Assembly: GCA_045226255.1 (NCBI GenBank) | Contig: JBGVCG010000014.1 | Location: 62,001 to 126,000, forward strand | Length of the DNA stretch: 64,000 nt | Direction: 5' to 3' | DNA from: UBA1181 sp045226255 | GTDB lineage: Bacteria > Bacteroidota > Bacteroidia > Bacteroidales > Paludibacteraceae | In this document: piece after piece, positions 52,401 to 60,324 of the stretch | Numbering within the stretch: position 1 is the stretch's first letter | How the letters are laid out: every line of letters begins with the position of its first letter | The notes under the pieces: generated by a model | Told to the model about the DNA's origin: nothing | The model's input: only the letters and a program-made list of their open reading frames with translations | Databases searched by the model: none | Position numbers and translations under genes: made by a program

Positions 52401-53966
52401 AGCCATAGGCTTGGGTCCTTGAAAGTGAAAGTCTCCGTGAAAGATACGACGGGGAAGGAAATCCCTGTGAAATATTCATCCATAGATGCGAACGTCATCA
52501 ACGTCACAAGCAACGTAGACTTGAACAACGTGACACTGGTCGTTTCCGTCGATAGCAGAGGAGAGAAAGGCATCTATAAGGCGCTCGAATACTCCGCACG
52601 CTTCCTCATGATGGTGAGAAACATAAACTTCAACTATAGACATGGGGATGTGCTTGAAATCGGAGGATACAAACCTACCAGCGGATTCCTCGGACAAGAC
52701 TACGACAACCCTGGATACGATTTCACATTCGGATTCTACAACACCGATAATTTCATCCACAGGGCATACTGCCAAGATTCATTGTTGCTTGCGGATGATA
52801 GGATTACAACACCTATCGTAAGGTCCATCACACAAAACCTCACCGCAAAGGCGCAACTCGAGCCACTACCGAATCTGAAGATAGACTTGAACGCCTCTTG
52901 GATGAAGAACAACCAAGACGATATCTACTATATGTACGGATATACGGACGACTGGACCATGAAAGAGTTCTCGGGCTCATACTCCAGAACATGTATCTCA
53001 ATCCGCACATCGTTCAGATCCAACAATGCAAACTCCGAAGTGTTCGAGCAGTTCCTGCGCGATAGGCAAACCATCCAAAGCAGGATATACAAGCAAGTGG
53101 GCAGCAGGAATAGCAACGGCAAGACAAACTACGTGAACCCAAGCGGTGCCGATGTGCTCATCCCAGCCTTCTATGCGGCCTACATGAAGAAGAACGCAAA
53201 CGAAGTCGACTTGAACTACGTGCCAAGCGGAAGCTTCAGGAGCATGATGACCTCCCTCATCCCGAACTGGAAAGTGACATGCACCTCACTGATGCGCCTT
53301 GAGCCGATCAAGAAGAACTTCAAATCGTTCAACATAAACCATTCCTACAAAAGCACCTATAGCTTAGGCCCTTACAGCTCATTGCTGGAATGGAGGAACA
53401 ATATCTACGGAAGCAACTACTACGGAACTTGCGGAGAGTATGAAGACTTCAACAACATCACGTCCAAATACGATGTTTCATCGGTCAGCATCAACGAGCA
53501 ATTCTCACCACTCATCGGTGTGGACGCAAGTTTGAAGAATAGTTTAAGCTTAAAATGCGAATTCAAGAGATCTCGCAACGTCCAATTGGATATTCCAGGC
53601 AACCAAGTCCTCGAATCCTCCAGCAAGGAATTGGTGATCGGTTCGGGCTATCGGTTCGATGACATCGGCATGATCATCAACCTCGGCAAACAACAGAAGA
53701 AGATAAAGAACGACCTGAACCTGCGAGGAGACCTCTCGTTCAAGAACACGGACGCATACATCCGCATCATCGACGAGGCATTCTCCCAACTGAGCAGCGG
53801 TCTGCGAGCCATGTCTCTGAAGTTCTCCGCCGACTACCTCTTCAGCGAAAGGTTGAACATCAAACTTTACTTCGACTGCAAGTCCAGCACTCCGAAAGTG
53901 TCAGAGGGATTCCCTATCATCACTACGGACTTCGGTATCGCCTTTAAGATTAACCTGACGAGATAG
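46446..53966 (+). CDS. sprA: T9SS outer-membrane translocon SprA/Sov
   Basis: A 2506-residue protein, the very large beta-barrel pore through which T9SS cargo crosses the outer membrane. A signal peptide (HNIFIAASLCGILALSAFAQ) follows a TTG start at 46446; no ATG exists before the signal peptide, and ruvA ends 29 bases upstream. Family patterns include EIQIGLGKQGEKIFGPGGVQ, DFDCKIQLSATGNVGDKINF, YIDDFEGTESSINIKNP, the EIWVNEMRMSGYDEEGGWA segment, and a barrel end of alternating strands (DFGIAFKINLTR). A Lys-rich stretch (about 1940-1975, TTKKKDSKDEKKEEKPKTYE) probably forms a flexible loop. Partners PorV and the PorKLMN motor are not in the window. Confidence 0.95.
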   Translation: MKKLNRHNIFIAASLCGILALSAFAQGDGNLSLPRPSDRKPTLADPQGDTASLRYPLKKQEIVTYDDLNQKSSMDLVTPSNINTDVEYDPGSGLYIYRTKVGEMEITTPFVLSEDEYREQALKESMNKYWAEKAKTNTEGGNKITPSEIQIGLGKQGEKIFGPGGVQLKTQGSVELPFGVSITKRKNPAISERNRRNGTFDFDCKIQLSATGNVGDKINFNINYNTEATFNADQRLINLGYKGEEDDILQLVEAGNVKLPLSSSLITGSTDLFGFRTDLQFGKLKVSAIFSQQESDRKSISTQGAQTTDFEIKASQYEENRHFFLSTYFYDHYDEWAKNAPNPQSGIVINKVEVWTTNSTNSSSNNTTMRNIIAIRDLAETYDSEGVSEAWPNNTNGTVYNTINANKALRDIQTASNEMSNLVIDGQDYTSAKEYEILNNAKLLRESEYTLNSELGYISLKSSVSSDNIVAVAYEYTQGGKTYKVGELTTSTTDTASTSTKNLFVKLIKGSTPAPHNKRLWNLAMKNIYSLGAYNIQEENFKVEVKYYYQSDSTTQYLTYIPALSNKNLLRVLNMDRLNKRLNAMPDGYFDFIKGYTVDPTTGRIIFLSTRPFDTGIKNGYNNMAGVEKFTYPELYDSTLTVAKEYTEKNKYLITGKYSSSSGSEIRLGATNVARGSVRVTAGGRTLVEGTGYTVDYNLGIVKILDEIALSSNSPINVSLESESFFNTQRKSLMGTNMEYEFSDKFTLGGTILHMSEKPLTQKVSMGNEPISNTIWGMNGTFKSDWQWLTSVIDRIPLIDAKAPSSIALSGEFAQLIPGHSKAVNQEDAGTSYIDDFEGTESSINIKNPTSWVLASTPKVTSGPLMNKHFIRDNDTYWSQQLSTTDLINIGYGLNRAHLAWYYIDQIFTSTSSSTPDHIKKDKNQLSNHYVRQVDEREIYQDKDPISGESTTMQTLHLHYYPKERGQYNLDVTGMGADGYLTNPEDRWAGIMRKLDNTNFETSNVEYLEFWMMDPFVYPDMNTTSGQLVINLGNMSEDILKDGRKAFENGLPTSNNNAAIDTTIWGVVPRLTALTSSFDNANLNQQDLGLDGLSNSEESRFAPSYAKYQREVSSKVSAATKQRWDAAPFSPLNDPAGDNYHYYRGSDYDDAESNIFDRYKYYNGTDGNSTATNDRYTSSATTSPDTEDLNGDNTLNESEQYYEYIVNIDKSAFQNEAEWEDNYITNMVESSVELKNGERENIRWYQFRIPVKTTKKRAEGGISDFRSIRYIRMYMTGFQEEEHLRFGEFQLVRTDWRIYEKNDRLVDNSIYAKLRGTGKIDISSVCYEKDQRKKPVGYKLPPGIKQTIDPSQSQIREENEQSMVLRIDSLEPNDVRAVYKTATLDTRQYKRFKMFVHAEEYIDGEEIPDNRIYAFVRFGSDFTENYYEYKIPLKMTQAGAIDANQIWPKENNFDFAFEQLTNLKLERDKKKVSGQAKYNEVYTKMDGHNTMSVIGSPSFGDITSMMIGIINEDNISHNAEIWVNEMRMSGYDEEGGWAAVANLGIVFSDLGSFSLGGQIETVGFGNIEDNVMERNQDDFYEYNLAAAIQLGKFFPEKAKVNMPFSYTRTHQRTSPKYDPMNTDIELKKTLDNYDSDAIRDSIKEMSQTNKIYKSYALNNVRVGITSKKPMPYDPANFSFSLGYNKSEEVNPETEYENIQNYKGVFNYVYSINPKPVEPFKKAKAFKSQYLKLIRDFNFYYVPKNIAFGTSMTRYYEEAQMRNYMQPIVKDTTFQYMSFDKNWQWDRTSDIKWDLTRNLKLSFSTATNSEITEIIRSDEEDGDRLVNMPINKQYLEDIGYYDWYDKWKDTVWNSIKHFGEPVSYEQKFNISYNIPINKLPHLDWITSNASYTAFYQWDKGTVLVLGEAPVTGNIIENQRNWSGDVRFNFETLYNKFPHLKEINKKLSKNTSSTTKKKDSKDEKKEEKPKTYERKNMRIKANSKTRISHRLGSLKVKVSVKDTTGKEIPVKYSSIDANVINVTSNVDLNNVTLVVSVDSRGEKGIYKALEYSARFLMMVRNINFNYRHGDVLEIGGYKPTSGFLGQDYDNPGYDFTFGFYNTDNFIHRAYCQDSLLLADDRITTPIVRSITQNLTAKAQLEPLPNLKIDLNASWMKNNQDDIYYMYGYTDDWTMKEFSGSYSRTCISIRTSFRSNNANSEVFEQFLRDRQTIQSRIYKQVGSRNSNGKTNYVNPSGADVLIPAFYAAYMKKNANEVDLNYVPSGSFRSMMTSLIPNWKVTCTSLMRLEPIKKNFKSFNINHSYKSTYSLGPYSSLLEWRNNIYGSNYYGTCGEYEDFNNITSKYDVSSVSINEQFSPLIGVDASLKNSLSLKCEFKRSRNVQLDIPGNQVLESSSKELVIGSGYRFDDIGMIINLGKQQKKIKNDLNLRGDLSFKNTDAYIRIIDEAFSQLSSGLRAMSLKFSADYLFSERLNIKLYFDCKSSTPKVSEGFPIITTDFGIAFKINLTR

Positions 53967-54015
53967 CCAAATGATGGATTTTGAGGCGTCTATCCGACGT
54001 TGTCAATAAAAATAC

Positions 54016-54046
54016 AGGGGATGTCAAATGGCATCCCCTTTTCTTT
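54016..54046 (+). terminator. sprA terminator
   Basis: An 8-bp stem (54016-54023 with 54032-54039) plus a G-U pair, followed by TTTCTTTTC, 50 bases after the sprA stop. Confidence 0.85.
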
Positions 54047-54135
54047 TCGTACCGAAACAGGGAACAATACTTCTAGATGAGCAAACACCACAAAACACAA
54101 ATCGCACAAAAAAGGCGAAACTTCCACAAATTATA

Positions 54136-54166
54136 TTTGGAATATTGAGAAATTAATCTACATTTG
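54136..54166 (+). promoter_or_regulatory. Promoter of the zinc-ribbon membrane protein gene
   Basis: TTTG at 54136-54139, a 19-base spacer and TACATTTG at 54159-54166, matching both elements of the Bacteroidota promoter. The -33 element is itself inside a TATATTTG (54132-54139), so a second, earlier start is possible. The rest of the 317-base gap (53967-54283) holds only the sprA terminator. Confidence 0.7.
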
Positions 54167-54283
54167 CGTTGATAATCTATAAAATCATTTAAAAGCGTAA
54201 GAAAGCAATAGTATTAAACTAAGATGGCAGGTCATCCTGTCATGCCCTATTTATGGGGAAACAAAAAGGAAGGAGACACACCA

Positions 54284-55216
54284 ATGAGTTCAGCATTAAA
54301 AAAATTAAACGAAACGTTAGGATTCAAGAGCAACGAAGTTTTCTTGTACGGATTTCTAAAAAACACATTCGTGATCATACACGAGGATGAGGACAACAAG
54401 ATATGCGTATCGGTAAGATTCCCCATCGAGCTTGACGACAGCGACACGGGTAGGATCAAATCATGGGAGAAAGACGGATATGCGAAGAAGGTCGAAAAGG
54501 ATCCAGATGATGCGACCAGCGTAGACCTCGAGTTCAAATCCTCCAATAGCGACAAAATCAAAGAAGTATTAGAGGACATCTCAGGGTACATCGCCGAGAA
54601 ATATCCTGAAGCTAAAATCCAATGCTACGGAAAGGATTGTACGGAGACGAACATAGACATCTACGAATTGAGTGGTGTTCCTATCCCTCTATGCGAGAAA
54701 TGCGCCAAAGAGATGGAGAAAGACTTCGAGAAGGCCAATATAGAGGAGGAAGCCGCACCGGGGAATTACCTTCGGGGATTTTTGGGAGCCTCCCTTTTCT
54801 CCATACCAGGCATATTGGTATCCTTCATATTCATTATGTTAGGAAAGATCGCGGCCATCGCAGGATTAGCCTACTATTACCTTGCTCTCAAGGGATATAC
54901 TTGGGCTAAAGGAAAATTCGACAAAATCGGTGTCCTGATTGTTTCCGTCACGAGCCTTTTGTTCGTGGTTATCGGAACATACATAAGTGTCGTAGCCGAC
55001 ATAGCATTTGAGATGAAAAAAATCGACGAATTCGCTGATAAACCTATGTCAGATTTATTCTTATTTGCATTTGCGTTCGCACAAACGCCTGAGGTCGCAA
55101 GCGACATCAAAAAAGACATCTATTTGGCGTTGCTCGTATGTGGAATCTGTATTGTCTTATACGCTTTCCAAGCCTTCAAATCGGCAGGACAGAAATTAAC
55201 GATCAAGAAGGGATAA
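54284..55216 (+). CDS. Membrane protein with zinc-ribbon-like motif, unknown function
   Basis: A 310-residue protein not assigned to a named family. Residues 1-105 form a soluble alpha/beta domain (EVFLYGFLKNTFVIIHEDED), 114-140 carry four Cys in a zinc-ribbon-like order (CYGKDC and LCEKC: C-x4-C-x17-C-x2-C), and four helices follow (about 166-187, 189-203, 215-235, 280-300). The ATG at 54284 is preferred over 54224 because a GGAAGGAG sequence, rare in this genome, sits 8 bases before it; the earlier ATG would add 20 residues of unlikely sequence. Monocistronic, between two strong terminators. Confidence 0.7.
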   Translation: MSSALKKLNETLGFKSNEVFLYGFLKNTFVIIHEDEDNKICVSVRFPIELDDSDTGRIKSWEKDGYAKKVEKDPDDATSVDLEFKSSNSDKIKEVLEDISGYIAEKYPEAKIQCYGKDCTETNIDIYELSGVPIPLCEKCAKEMEKDFEKANIEEEAAPGNYLRGFLGASLFSIPGILVSFIFIMLGKIAAIAGLAYYYLALKGYTWAKGKFDKIGVLIVSVTSLLFVVIGTYISVVADIAFEMKKIDEFADKPMSDLFLFAFAFAQTPEVASDIKKDIYLALLVCGICIVLYAFQAFKSAGQKLTIKKG

Positions 55217-55237
55217 GAGAATTTTGAAATCAAAAAA

Positions 55238-55275
55238 TAGGGCATCATCGCAAATGATCTTGTGATGATGCCCTA
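55238..55275. terminator. Bidirectional terminator
   Basis: A perfect 12-bp stem (55238-55249 with 55264-55275) that can be extended inward by four pairs, between the convergent zinc-ribbon membrane protein and carbonic anhydrase genes. Confidence 0.85.
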
Positions 55276-55352
55276 ATTCTTTGCGCCGCACAGATCCGCC
55301 GAAACGGATCATGGAGCAAACCCAGCGGGAAGGACTACCCTATCCCCCCGAT

Positions 55353-55868
55353 TCACTCTTTATACCAACTAGCGTACATCCGATAGTTGTTGGAGATCTT
55401 ATGGATCATCTCCTTGGTCTGTTCCGGAGAGACATCCTTCAGTTTCTTGGCAGGCACACCCGCATAGAGGCTACCGGGTTCAACCACGGTATTAGGCGTG
55501 ATAAGCGCATTCGCAGCCACGATGGAATTCTCGCCGATCACCGCGCCATCCAAAATGGTGGAGCCCATTCCTACCAAGACGTTGTCACAGATCTTCGCCC
55601 CATGGATGGTAGCATTATGACCCACAGAAACATTATCTCCGATCTCGATGGTGGATTTCTGATAGAGCGTATGGAGCACGCTGCCATCCTGTATATTCAC
55701 GTTCTTACCGATGCGAATGGAGTTGACATCCCCCCGCAAAACCGTATTGAACCAAATGCTACAACCCTCACCGATCTCCACATCCCCAATTACGGTCGCA
55801 TTCTCCGCCAAGAAAACATCCTCGGCTATCTTAGGGGTGAATCCCCTCACTGATTTAATCAAAGCCAT
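55353..55868 (-). CDS. Gamma-carbonic-anhydrase-like hexapeptide-repeat protein
   Basis: A 171-residue left-handed beta-helix of hexapeptide repeats (VFLAENATVIGDVEIGEGCS, IGDNVSVGHNATIHGAKI). All three His expected of the zinc site are present (SVLH, VGH and TIH), together with Arg of LRGDVNSIRIG, so a gamma carbonic anhydrase is possible; many relatives (YrdA, PaaY types) bind zinc but have weak or other activity. The ATG at 55868 starts the conserved MALIKSVRG; the frame upstream to 55961 is unlikely. It follows a 129-base gap after the thioredoxin-like gene direction-wise downstream. Confidence 0.87.
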   Translation of the reverse strand: MALIKSVRGFTPKIAEDVFLAENATVIGDVEIGEGCSIWFNTVLRGDVNSIRIGKNVNIQDGSVLHTLYQKSTIEIGDNVSVGHNATIHGAKICDNVLVGMGSTILDGAVIGENSIVAANALITPNTVVEPGSLYAGVPAKKLKDVSPEQTKEMIHKISNNYRMYASWYKE

Positions 55869-55924
55869 AATATAAATTTTACAATTAACGAAAAAAGGAA
55901 GGCACAACCATAATCGCAAAGTAT

Positions 55925-56003
55925 CATCCCTTCCCCTATAGAAAATTATAGGGAGATGCACATCCCCCTATAATTCTTAATTCCTAAATTCTAACTCTTA
56001 ATT
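55925..56003. repeat. Intergenic repeat with competing hairpins
   Basis: The order CCCTATA (55935-55941), TATAGGG (55948-55954), CCCTATA (55967-55973) lets the middle segment pair with either side, so only one of two hairpins can form. It is followed by TTCTTAATTC-type units also found at 45690-45725 and, inverted, near 43785. It lies between the thioredoxin-like gene's stop and the carbonic anhydrase gene's start on the other side, on non-coding DNA. Confidence 0.5.
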
Positions 56004-57407
56004 CTTCTTCGCTTTACGCTTCACGAGTTCCTCCTCCAGGATCATGTCCAAGGTCTGCATATCGATCTTCTTAGCGATGATCTTTCTGTCCTTGTTCAGC
56101 AAATAAACACCTGGAGTGGCGGAAGTATCATAGAACTCCCAGAAGTAAGACTCGCGGTAAGGATCCCACACGTTGATCCAATCCTGCATATGGTTCTTCT
56201 CCACGAACTTCATCCACTCGTCGCGGTCCGTCTGCGTGTAGCAAGCGAAGACCTCGAAACCCTTGTCTTTCCACTTCGTGTAGACCGAGTCGTGAAGTAC
56301 TGGAGTGGTCTTCTTGCAATGTCCGCAAGAAGGCTCGAAGAAATAAACCAACACGCACTCCGCCGTGATGTCGGAGAGTTTCTTCACCCTATTGGTCGAG
56401 TCGAGCATCGTAAGCATATAAGCCTTGTCACCCACCAAGTTGTAGCGGATTTTCTTAGCCTCCTTACGGAGAGACTCCACCCAAGCGGAATCCGCCCACT
56501 TAGCCTGTCCGGAGAAGTAATACTTCTCAGCAAGACGCAACCAAAGTTTATCCATACCCATCATCTTACTGGAGATACCATAGTTGATCATCTTGCTCGT
56601 CATCACCTGGAAAGTAAGCGTATCACACTTACTGCGCTCGATCAAGTCGATGGCAGCCTCCGCCAACGTATCAGGGTCTTGCAACACATGCTTGGAGATG
56701 AAACCGTCCACCATGGAAGGGAAGAACGGAGTACGCAAGAAACGAGGGTCGCACAAATTAACGTTGTCGAAATAGTGATGCTTAAAATATTGATAACGAG
56801 TGAACGCACGGATAGAATCCGGCACCTCGTCAAACGAAGGCGTCTCGACAGGGATGGTCGCCTTCACGTAAGCGCCAAGGAAATTACCCTTGTTGCGGTC
56901 GATCATATCGTTTTGGTACTTCATCACCTTCTCCGTCATCTTGTCGAACGTATCATAGAACTTCGTAGAATCGATCTTCTTTTCCTTGTACTTCTTTTGC
57001 AAATCGATACGTTCCGTGTTCATTTGGATGAGGAATCTCCTCAAGTTTTGGAATTCAGTACTCTCAGCAGAACCAGAAACGATCGCCTCGTCGATTTTCG
57101 TAGTATCAACAGAGACCTTGATGTTCTGATCTGAGCCGACCATCATATCGAAGTACTTCTCCGCATTAAAGTAGATGATATAGATACCCTCCTCCAACTT
57201 GTCCTTGCCAGAAAAAGTACCATTTCCCTTTCCGTCCAACTTCAAGGTATCGCGGGAGTAGGTCTTCCCGTTCATGTGATACGCCAGATAAGCTGGCTCG
57301 TTCTTCATGTTCTTCACATTCAGCTGAATCTTATAGCCTGCGCCCACTGCCAAAGAGAAAGCAGCGGATAGCGACAATGTCGCCAAAATCATACACAATC
57401 TTTTCAT
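55998..57407 (-). CDS. TlpA-like thioredoxin-fold protein with DUF4369/DUF5106-type N-terminus
   Basis: A 469-residue exported protein (signal MKRLCMILATLSLSAAFSLA). Residues about 25-130 form a strand-rich DUF4369-like domain (AYLAYHMNGKTYSRDTLKL), 130-330 a helical region typical of DUF5106 proteins, and 340-465 a thioredoxin fold with the active site PSCGHCKK near 360 and the cis-Pro in TSATPGVYLL. It should reduce or rearrange disulfides in the periplasm, like many TlpA/ResA relatives of Bacteroidota. The ATG at 57407 is chosen because it starts the signal peptide; it lies 45 bases after the aminopeptidase stop. Confidence 0.85.
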   Translation of the reverse strand: MKRLCMILATLSLSAAFSLAVGAGYKIQLNVKNMKNEPAYLAYHMNGKTYSRDTLKLDGKGNGTFSGKDKLEEGIYIIYFNAEKYFDMMVGSDQNIKVSVDTTKIDEAIVSGSAESTEFQNLRRFLIQMNTERIDLQKKYKEKKIDSTKFYDTFDKMTEKVMKYQNDMIDRNKGNFLGAYVKATIPVETPSFDEVPDSIRAFTRYQYFKHHYFDNVNLCDPRFLRTPFFPSMVDGFISKHVLQDPDTLAEAAIDLIERSKCDTLTFQVMTSKMINYGISSKMMGMDKLWLRLAEKYYFSGQAKWADSAWVESLRKEAKKIRYNLVGDKAYMLTMLDSTNRVKKLSDITAECVLVYFFEPSCGHCKKTTPVLHDSVYTKWKDKGFEVFACYTQTDRDEWMKFVEKNHMQDWINVWDPYRESYFWEFYDTSATPGVYLLNKDRKIIAKKIDMQTLDMILEEELVKRKAKKN

Positions 57408-57451
57408 GACTCTATTCCAAAAAATTTTCGCTAAATTAATGAATTTATTTA

Positions 57452-59212
57452 TCAACGACCAATAACGGAAGTCATTTTACCCAACCATTTTAACGTTTTT
57501 TTATCGGAGATGGCAGGAGAGAGAGTCTCCCACACCAGTTTATGGTATTCGTTCACCCAATTCAATTCTTCGTCCGTAAGGAGTCCGACATCTATCAAAC
57601 TGGCATCATAAGGGAACAACGTAAGGGTCTCGAAACGCAGGAAACGTCCGAATTCGCTTCGTTCGCCCTCCGCCACCGTCACCAGATTCTCGATACGGAT
57701 ACCATGTTTTCCCTCCCGATAGACACCTGGTTCGTCGGAAAGCACCATGCCAGGGAGCAAAGAGACGCCATTTTGCACCTTTCGGATATTTTGAGGACCC
57801 TCATGCACGCAAAGGAAATGTCCGACACCATGACCCGTTCCATGACCATAATCCGCACCAGCCCGCCACAAAGGCATCTTCGCCAGCACATCCAGCTGAG
57901 CACCCTGCGTGCCCTCCGGGAAATGAGCCATCGCCACCGCGATATGCCCCTTCAGGACCAGTGTATAATCGCGCCGTTGCTCCGTCGTAGGCGTGCCGAA
58001 GCAGACCGTGCGGGTGATATCCGTCGTGCCATGGAGGTAATTACCGCCCGAATCGACCAGCAGCAAGCTATCCTTGCCAATCACCTCATTCGACTCCTCT
58101 GTGGCGCTATAATGGACCACCGCCCCATGTGCGGCATAGCCTGCGATGGTGGAGAAGCTCTCACAGACAAAGTCCTGTTGCTCACGCCTATGCCTCAACA
58201 AGATATCTGCGACATCCGTTTCCGTCAGGCGTTCCCCCTCCCCTATCCGTTCATACAGTTCCGAAAAGGCATTCGAGAGCGCCACGCCATCCTTCCGCAT
58301 CGCAAGGCGGAAGCCAGAGAGTTCAGTATCATTCTTGCAAGCCTTCAGCAAGGCGACCGGAGAGGTCTCGACAACCTTTCGGCAAGCGATCCGTTCCGCC
58401 AAGGTGGAGTTCGTCTTGGAAGAGTCTACGGAAAGCGTGAAATCCTCCGGCAAGGAAGCCACGTACGAAAAGACGCTGTCGTATGGTTTCAGTTCGATAC
58501 CCTGTTCCGCAAGGGAGTCCCGCAAAGAGGCAGAGACACACTGCTCCTCCGCAAATAGCACCGTCCTTTCCCTGCCCACCACCGCATAGGCGACAGCCAC
58601 AGGATTATACGGAGTATCGGCGGCACGTATGTTCAACGTCCACGCCACCTCATCCAAAGCGCACAGCAGAAGAGCATCCGCATCCGTCTTGGAGAAGATC
58701 ATTTCGCACTTCTCCCGATGCGACAAACCCGTAATCTCAACAGGCAAACTATATAGCGATGTACGTTTCCTCGGGACCCCCTCATCCCACAGCGGAGAGA
58801 GATCAGAGACCACAAGGATGCCATAATCTTCAAAGAAAGAGCGGTACGACTCCACGTTTCGGGCAGAGAAGCACGAGCCATCGAAGCCCACGACATTGCC
58901 CTTGGACAACTTACCTGCAATCCAATTCAGGAACGAAGGTGTATCCGGCAGGCCATCCTTGAAAAGCGTAATGCCGGAGCCCGACAATTGGGTAGCCGCC
59001 TGCAGATAGTAGCGCGAATCGGTCCATAGTCCCGCCTCGTCCGACAAGACCACCAACGTTCCCGCAGAACCTGTGAAACCTGAGATGTATTGCCTCAACT
59101 TCCACTCCTCAGGCGGATATTCACTCAGATGCGGATCCTCGGAAGGGACGATATAGGCATCCACCCCCAACTCCACCATCCGTTTTCTGACAACATCCAG
59201 TTTATTGTTCAT
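57452..59212 (-). CDS. Xaa-Pro aminopeptidase (M24B)
   Basis: A 586-residue cytosolic metallopeptidase removing N-terminal residues before proline. Two creatinase N-domains (about 1-300, starting MNNKLDVVRKRMVELGVDAY) precede the pita-bread domain, where the five metal ligands are visible: the Asp of VDSGGNYLHGTTDITRT (about 388 and 399), the His in HGTGHGVGHFL (near 460), and two Glu in SDEPGVYREGKHGIRIENL. This long three-domain form is the usual one in Bacteroidota and resembles eukaryotic APP1. It lies 8 bases after the pseudouridine synthase gene. Confidence 0.94.
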   Translation of the reverse strand: MNNKLDVVRKRMVELGVDAYIVPSEDPHLSEYPPEEWKLRQYISGFTGSAGTLVVLSDEAGLWTDSRYYLQAATQLSGSGITLFKDGLPDTPSFLNWIAGKLSKGNVVGFDGSCFSARNVESYRSFFEDYGILVVSDLSPLWDEGVPRKRTSLYSLPVEITGLSHREKCEMIFSKTDADALLLCALDEVAWTLNIRAADTPYNPVAVAYAVVGRERTVLFAEEQCVSASLRDSLAEQGIELKPYDSVFSYVASLPEDFTLSVDSSKTNSTLAERIACRKVVETSPVALLKACKNDTELSGFRLAMRKDGVALSNAFSELYERIGEGERLTETDVADILLRHRREQQDFVCESFSTIAGYAAHGAVVHYSATEESNEVIGKDSLLLVDSGGNYLHGTTDITRTVCFGTPTTEQRRDYTLVLKGHIAVAMAHFPEGTQGAQLDVLAKMPLWRAGADYGHGTGHGVGHFLCVHEGPQNIRKVQNGVSLLPGMVLSDEPGVYREGKHGIRIENLVTVAEGERSEFGRFLRFETLTLFPYDASLIDVGLLTDEELNWVNEYHKLVWETLSPAISDKKTLKWLGKMTSVIGR

Positions 59213-59220
59213 GGCGACGA

Positions 59221-60135
59221 TTATTTGCGGACGAAACGAGCCATTTTCTCAGGCAATTCCGCCTCAAAGGTCATGAGCTTAGTCGTGATCGGATGACGGA
59301 ACGTGATGGATGAAGCGTGCAAACCGATACGGCCGATAGGGGAAGTAGAACCCCCATATTTCTTATCACCGATGATCGGATGACCGATGCTTTGCATATG
59401 CACACGTATCTGGTTCTTGCGTCCGGTCAGCAACAAAACCTTCAGGAAAGTATAACCATTCAACCGTTTCACCACCTCATAGCGGGTAATCGACTCCATC
59501 CCCCCATTATCAAAGTCAGAAGAATAGACCTTTTTAGACTTAGGGTCCTCGTTCAGCCATGTGCGGATCTCTCCCCCATCCTTCTCAACCACACCCTCGA
59601 CGATAGCGTAGTAGACCTTGCTTTTGACGTCCCGTTGCCAATTACGTTGCATCAGCATCTGGGCCTCCTTCTGCTTTGCGAAGATCAGCACGCCAGACGT
59701 CTCACGGTCCAAACGATGGACCACGTACAAACGGTTGCTCCTGCTCTGTTTCTTGAGGTGATTCAGCACCACACGGAAAGCCGTATAATCCTCCTGCTTA
59801 TCCGTAGCGACGGACAACACACCCTCCGACTTGTTCACCACGACAAGATAATCATCCTCGAACAAAACGGAGACACGGCTACTCTTCAAGCCCGTAGCCT
59901 CCTTGGCGAAATCGACGGCGACGACATCCCCTGGTCGGAGCGCATAGTCATACTGCGTCTTCACCTGGTTATTCACGAAGACCTGCCCGCGCGCCAAAAC
60001 ACGTTTCAAGGCAGTCTTACTCATGCTACCGATCTTTTTCGCGACAAAATCGGAAAGGATAGCCTCCTCCTTCACATGGAAAGTGACGATTTTACTTTTT
60101 TCCTCCTTACGAGAGGAACTCCCTCTTGTTAACAT
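59221..60135 (-). CDS. RluA-family 23S rRNA pseudouridine synthase
   Basis: A 304-residue enzyme converting uridine to pseudouridine in RNA. An N-terminal S4 domain (about 25-85: LSDFVAKKIGSMSKTALKRV) is followed by the catalytic domain with the active Asp in VVHRLDRETSGVLIFAK (near 139-142) and GRKNQIRVHMQSIGHPI. RluC/RluD-type targets in 23S rRNA are most likely, but the exact site cannot be told. First gene of a leftward unit with aminopeptidase P and the thioredoxin-like gene. Confidence 0.92.
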   Translation of the reverse strand: MLTRGSSSRKEEKSKIVTFHVKEEAILSDFVAKKIGSMSKTALKRVLARGQVFVNNQVKTQYDYALRPGDVVAVDFAKEATGLKSSRVSVLFEDDYLVVVNKSEGVLSVATDKQEDYTAFRVVLNHLKKQSRSNRLYVVHRLDRETSGVLIFAKQKEAQMLMQRNWQRDVKSKVYYAIVEGVVEKDGGEIRTWLNEDPKSKKVYSSDFDNGGMESITRYEVVKRLNGYTFLKVLLLTGRKNQIRVHMQSIGHPIIGDKKYGGSTSPIGRIGLHASSITFRHPITTKLMTFEAELPEKMARFVRK

Positions 60136-60153
60136 ATAGATGAATTTTTACCA

Positions 60154-60161
60154 CAAAAGTA
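60154..60161 (-). promoter_or_regulatory. -7 promoter box of the pseudouridine synthase unit
   Basis: Minus-strand TACTTTTG, exact to TAnnTTTG, 19 bases upstream of the ATG at 60135, leaving a leader of about 14 nt. Confidence 0.65.
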
Positions 60162-60324
60162 AAGAAAAACACCATAGCAACGTAAAAAAAAGCAACTGAA
60201 TCAATCACAACAGAGCCGTTGAAGAAAAAAAGCGGATTTTAGAGCGATTCATTCAGGAAAAAAGCCTATATTTAACAAATTTTTCTCTCGTAGTATTGTT
60301 TGACGAAAAATAGATTGATGTGGC

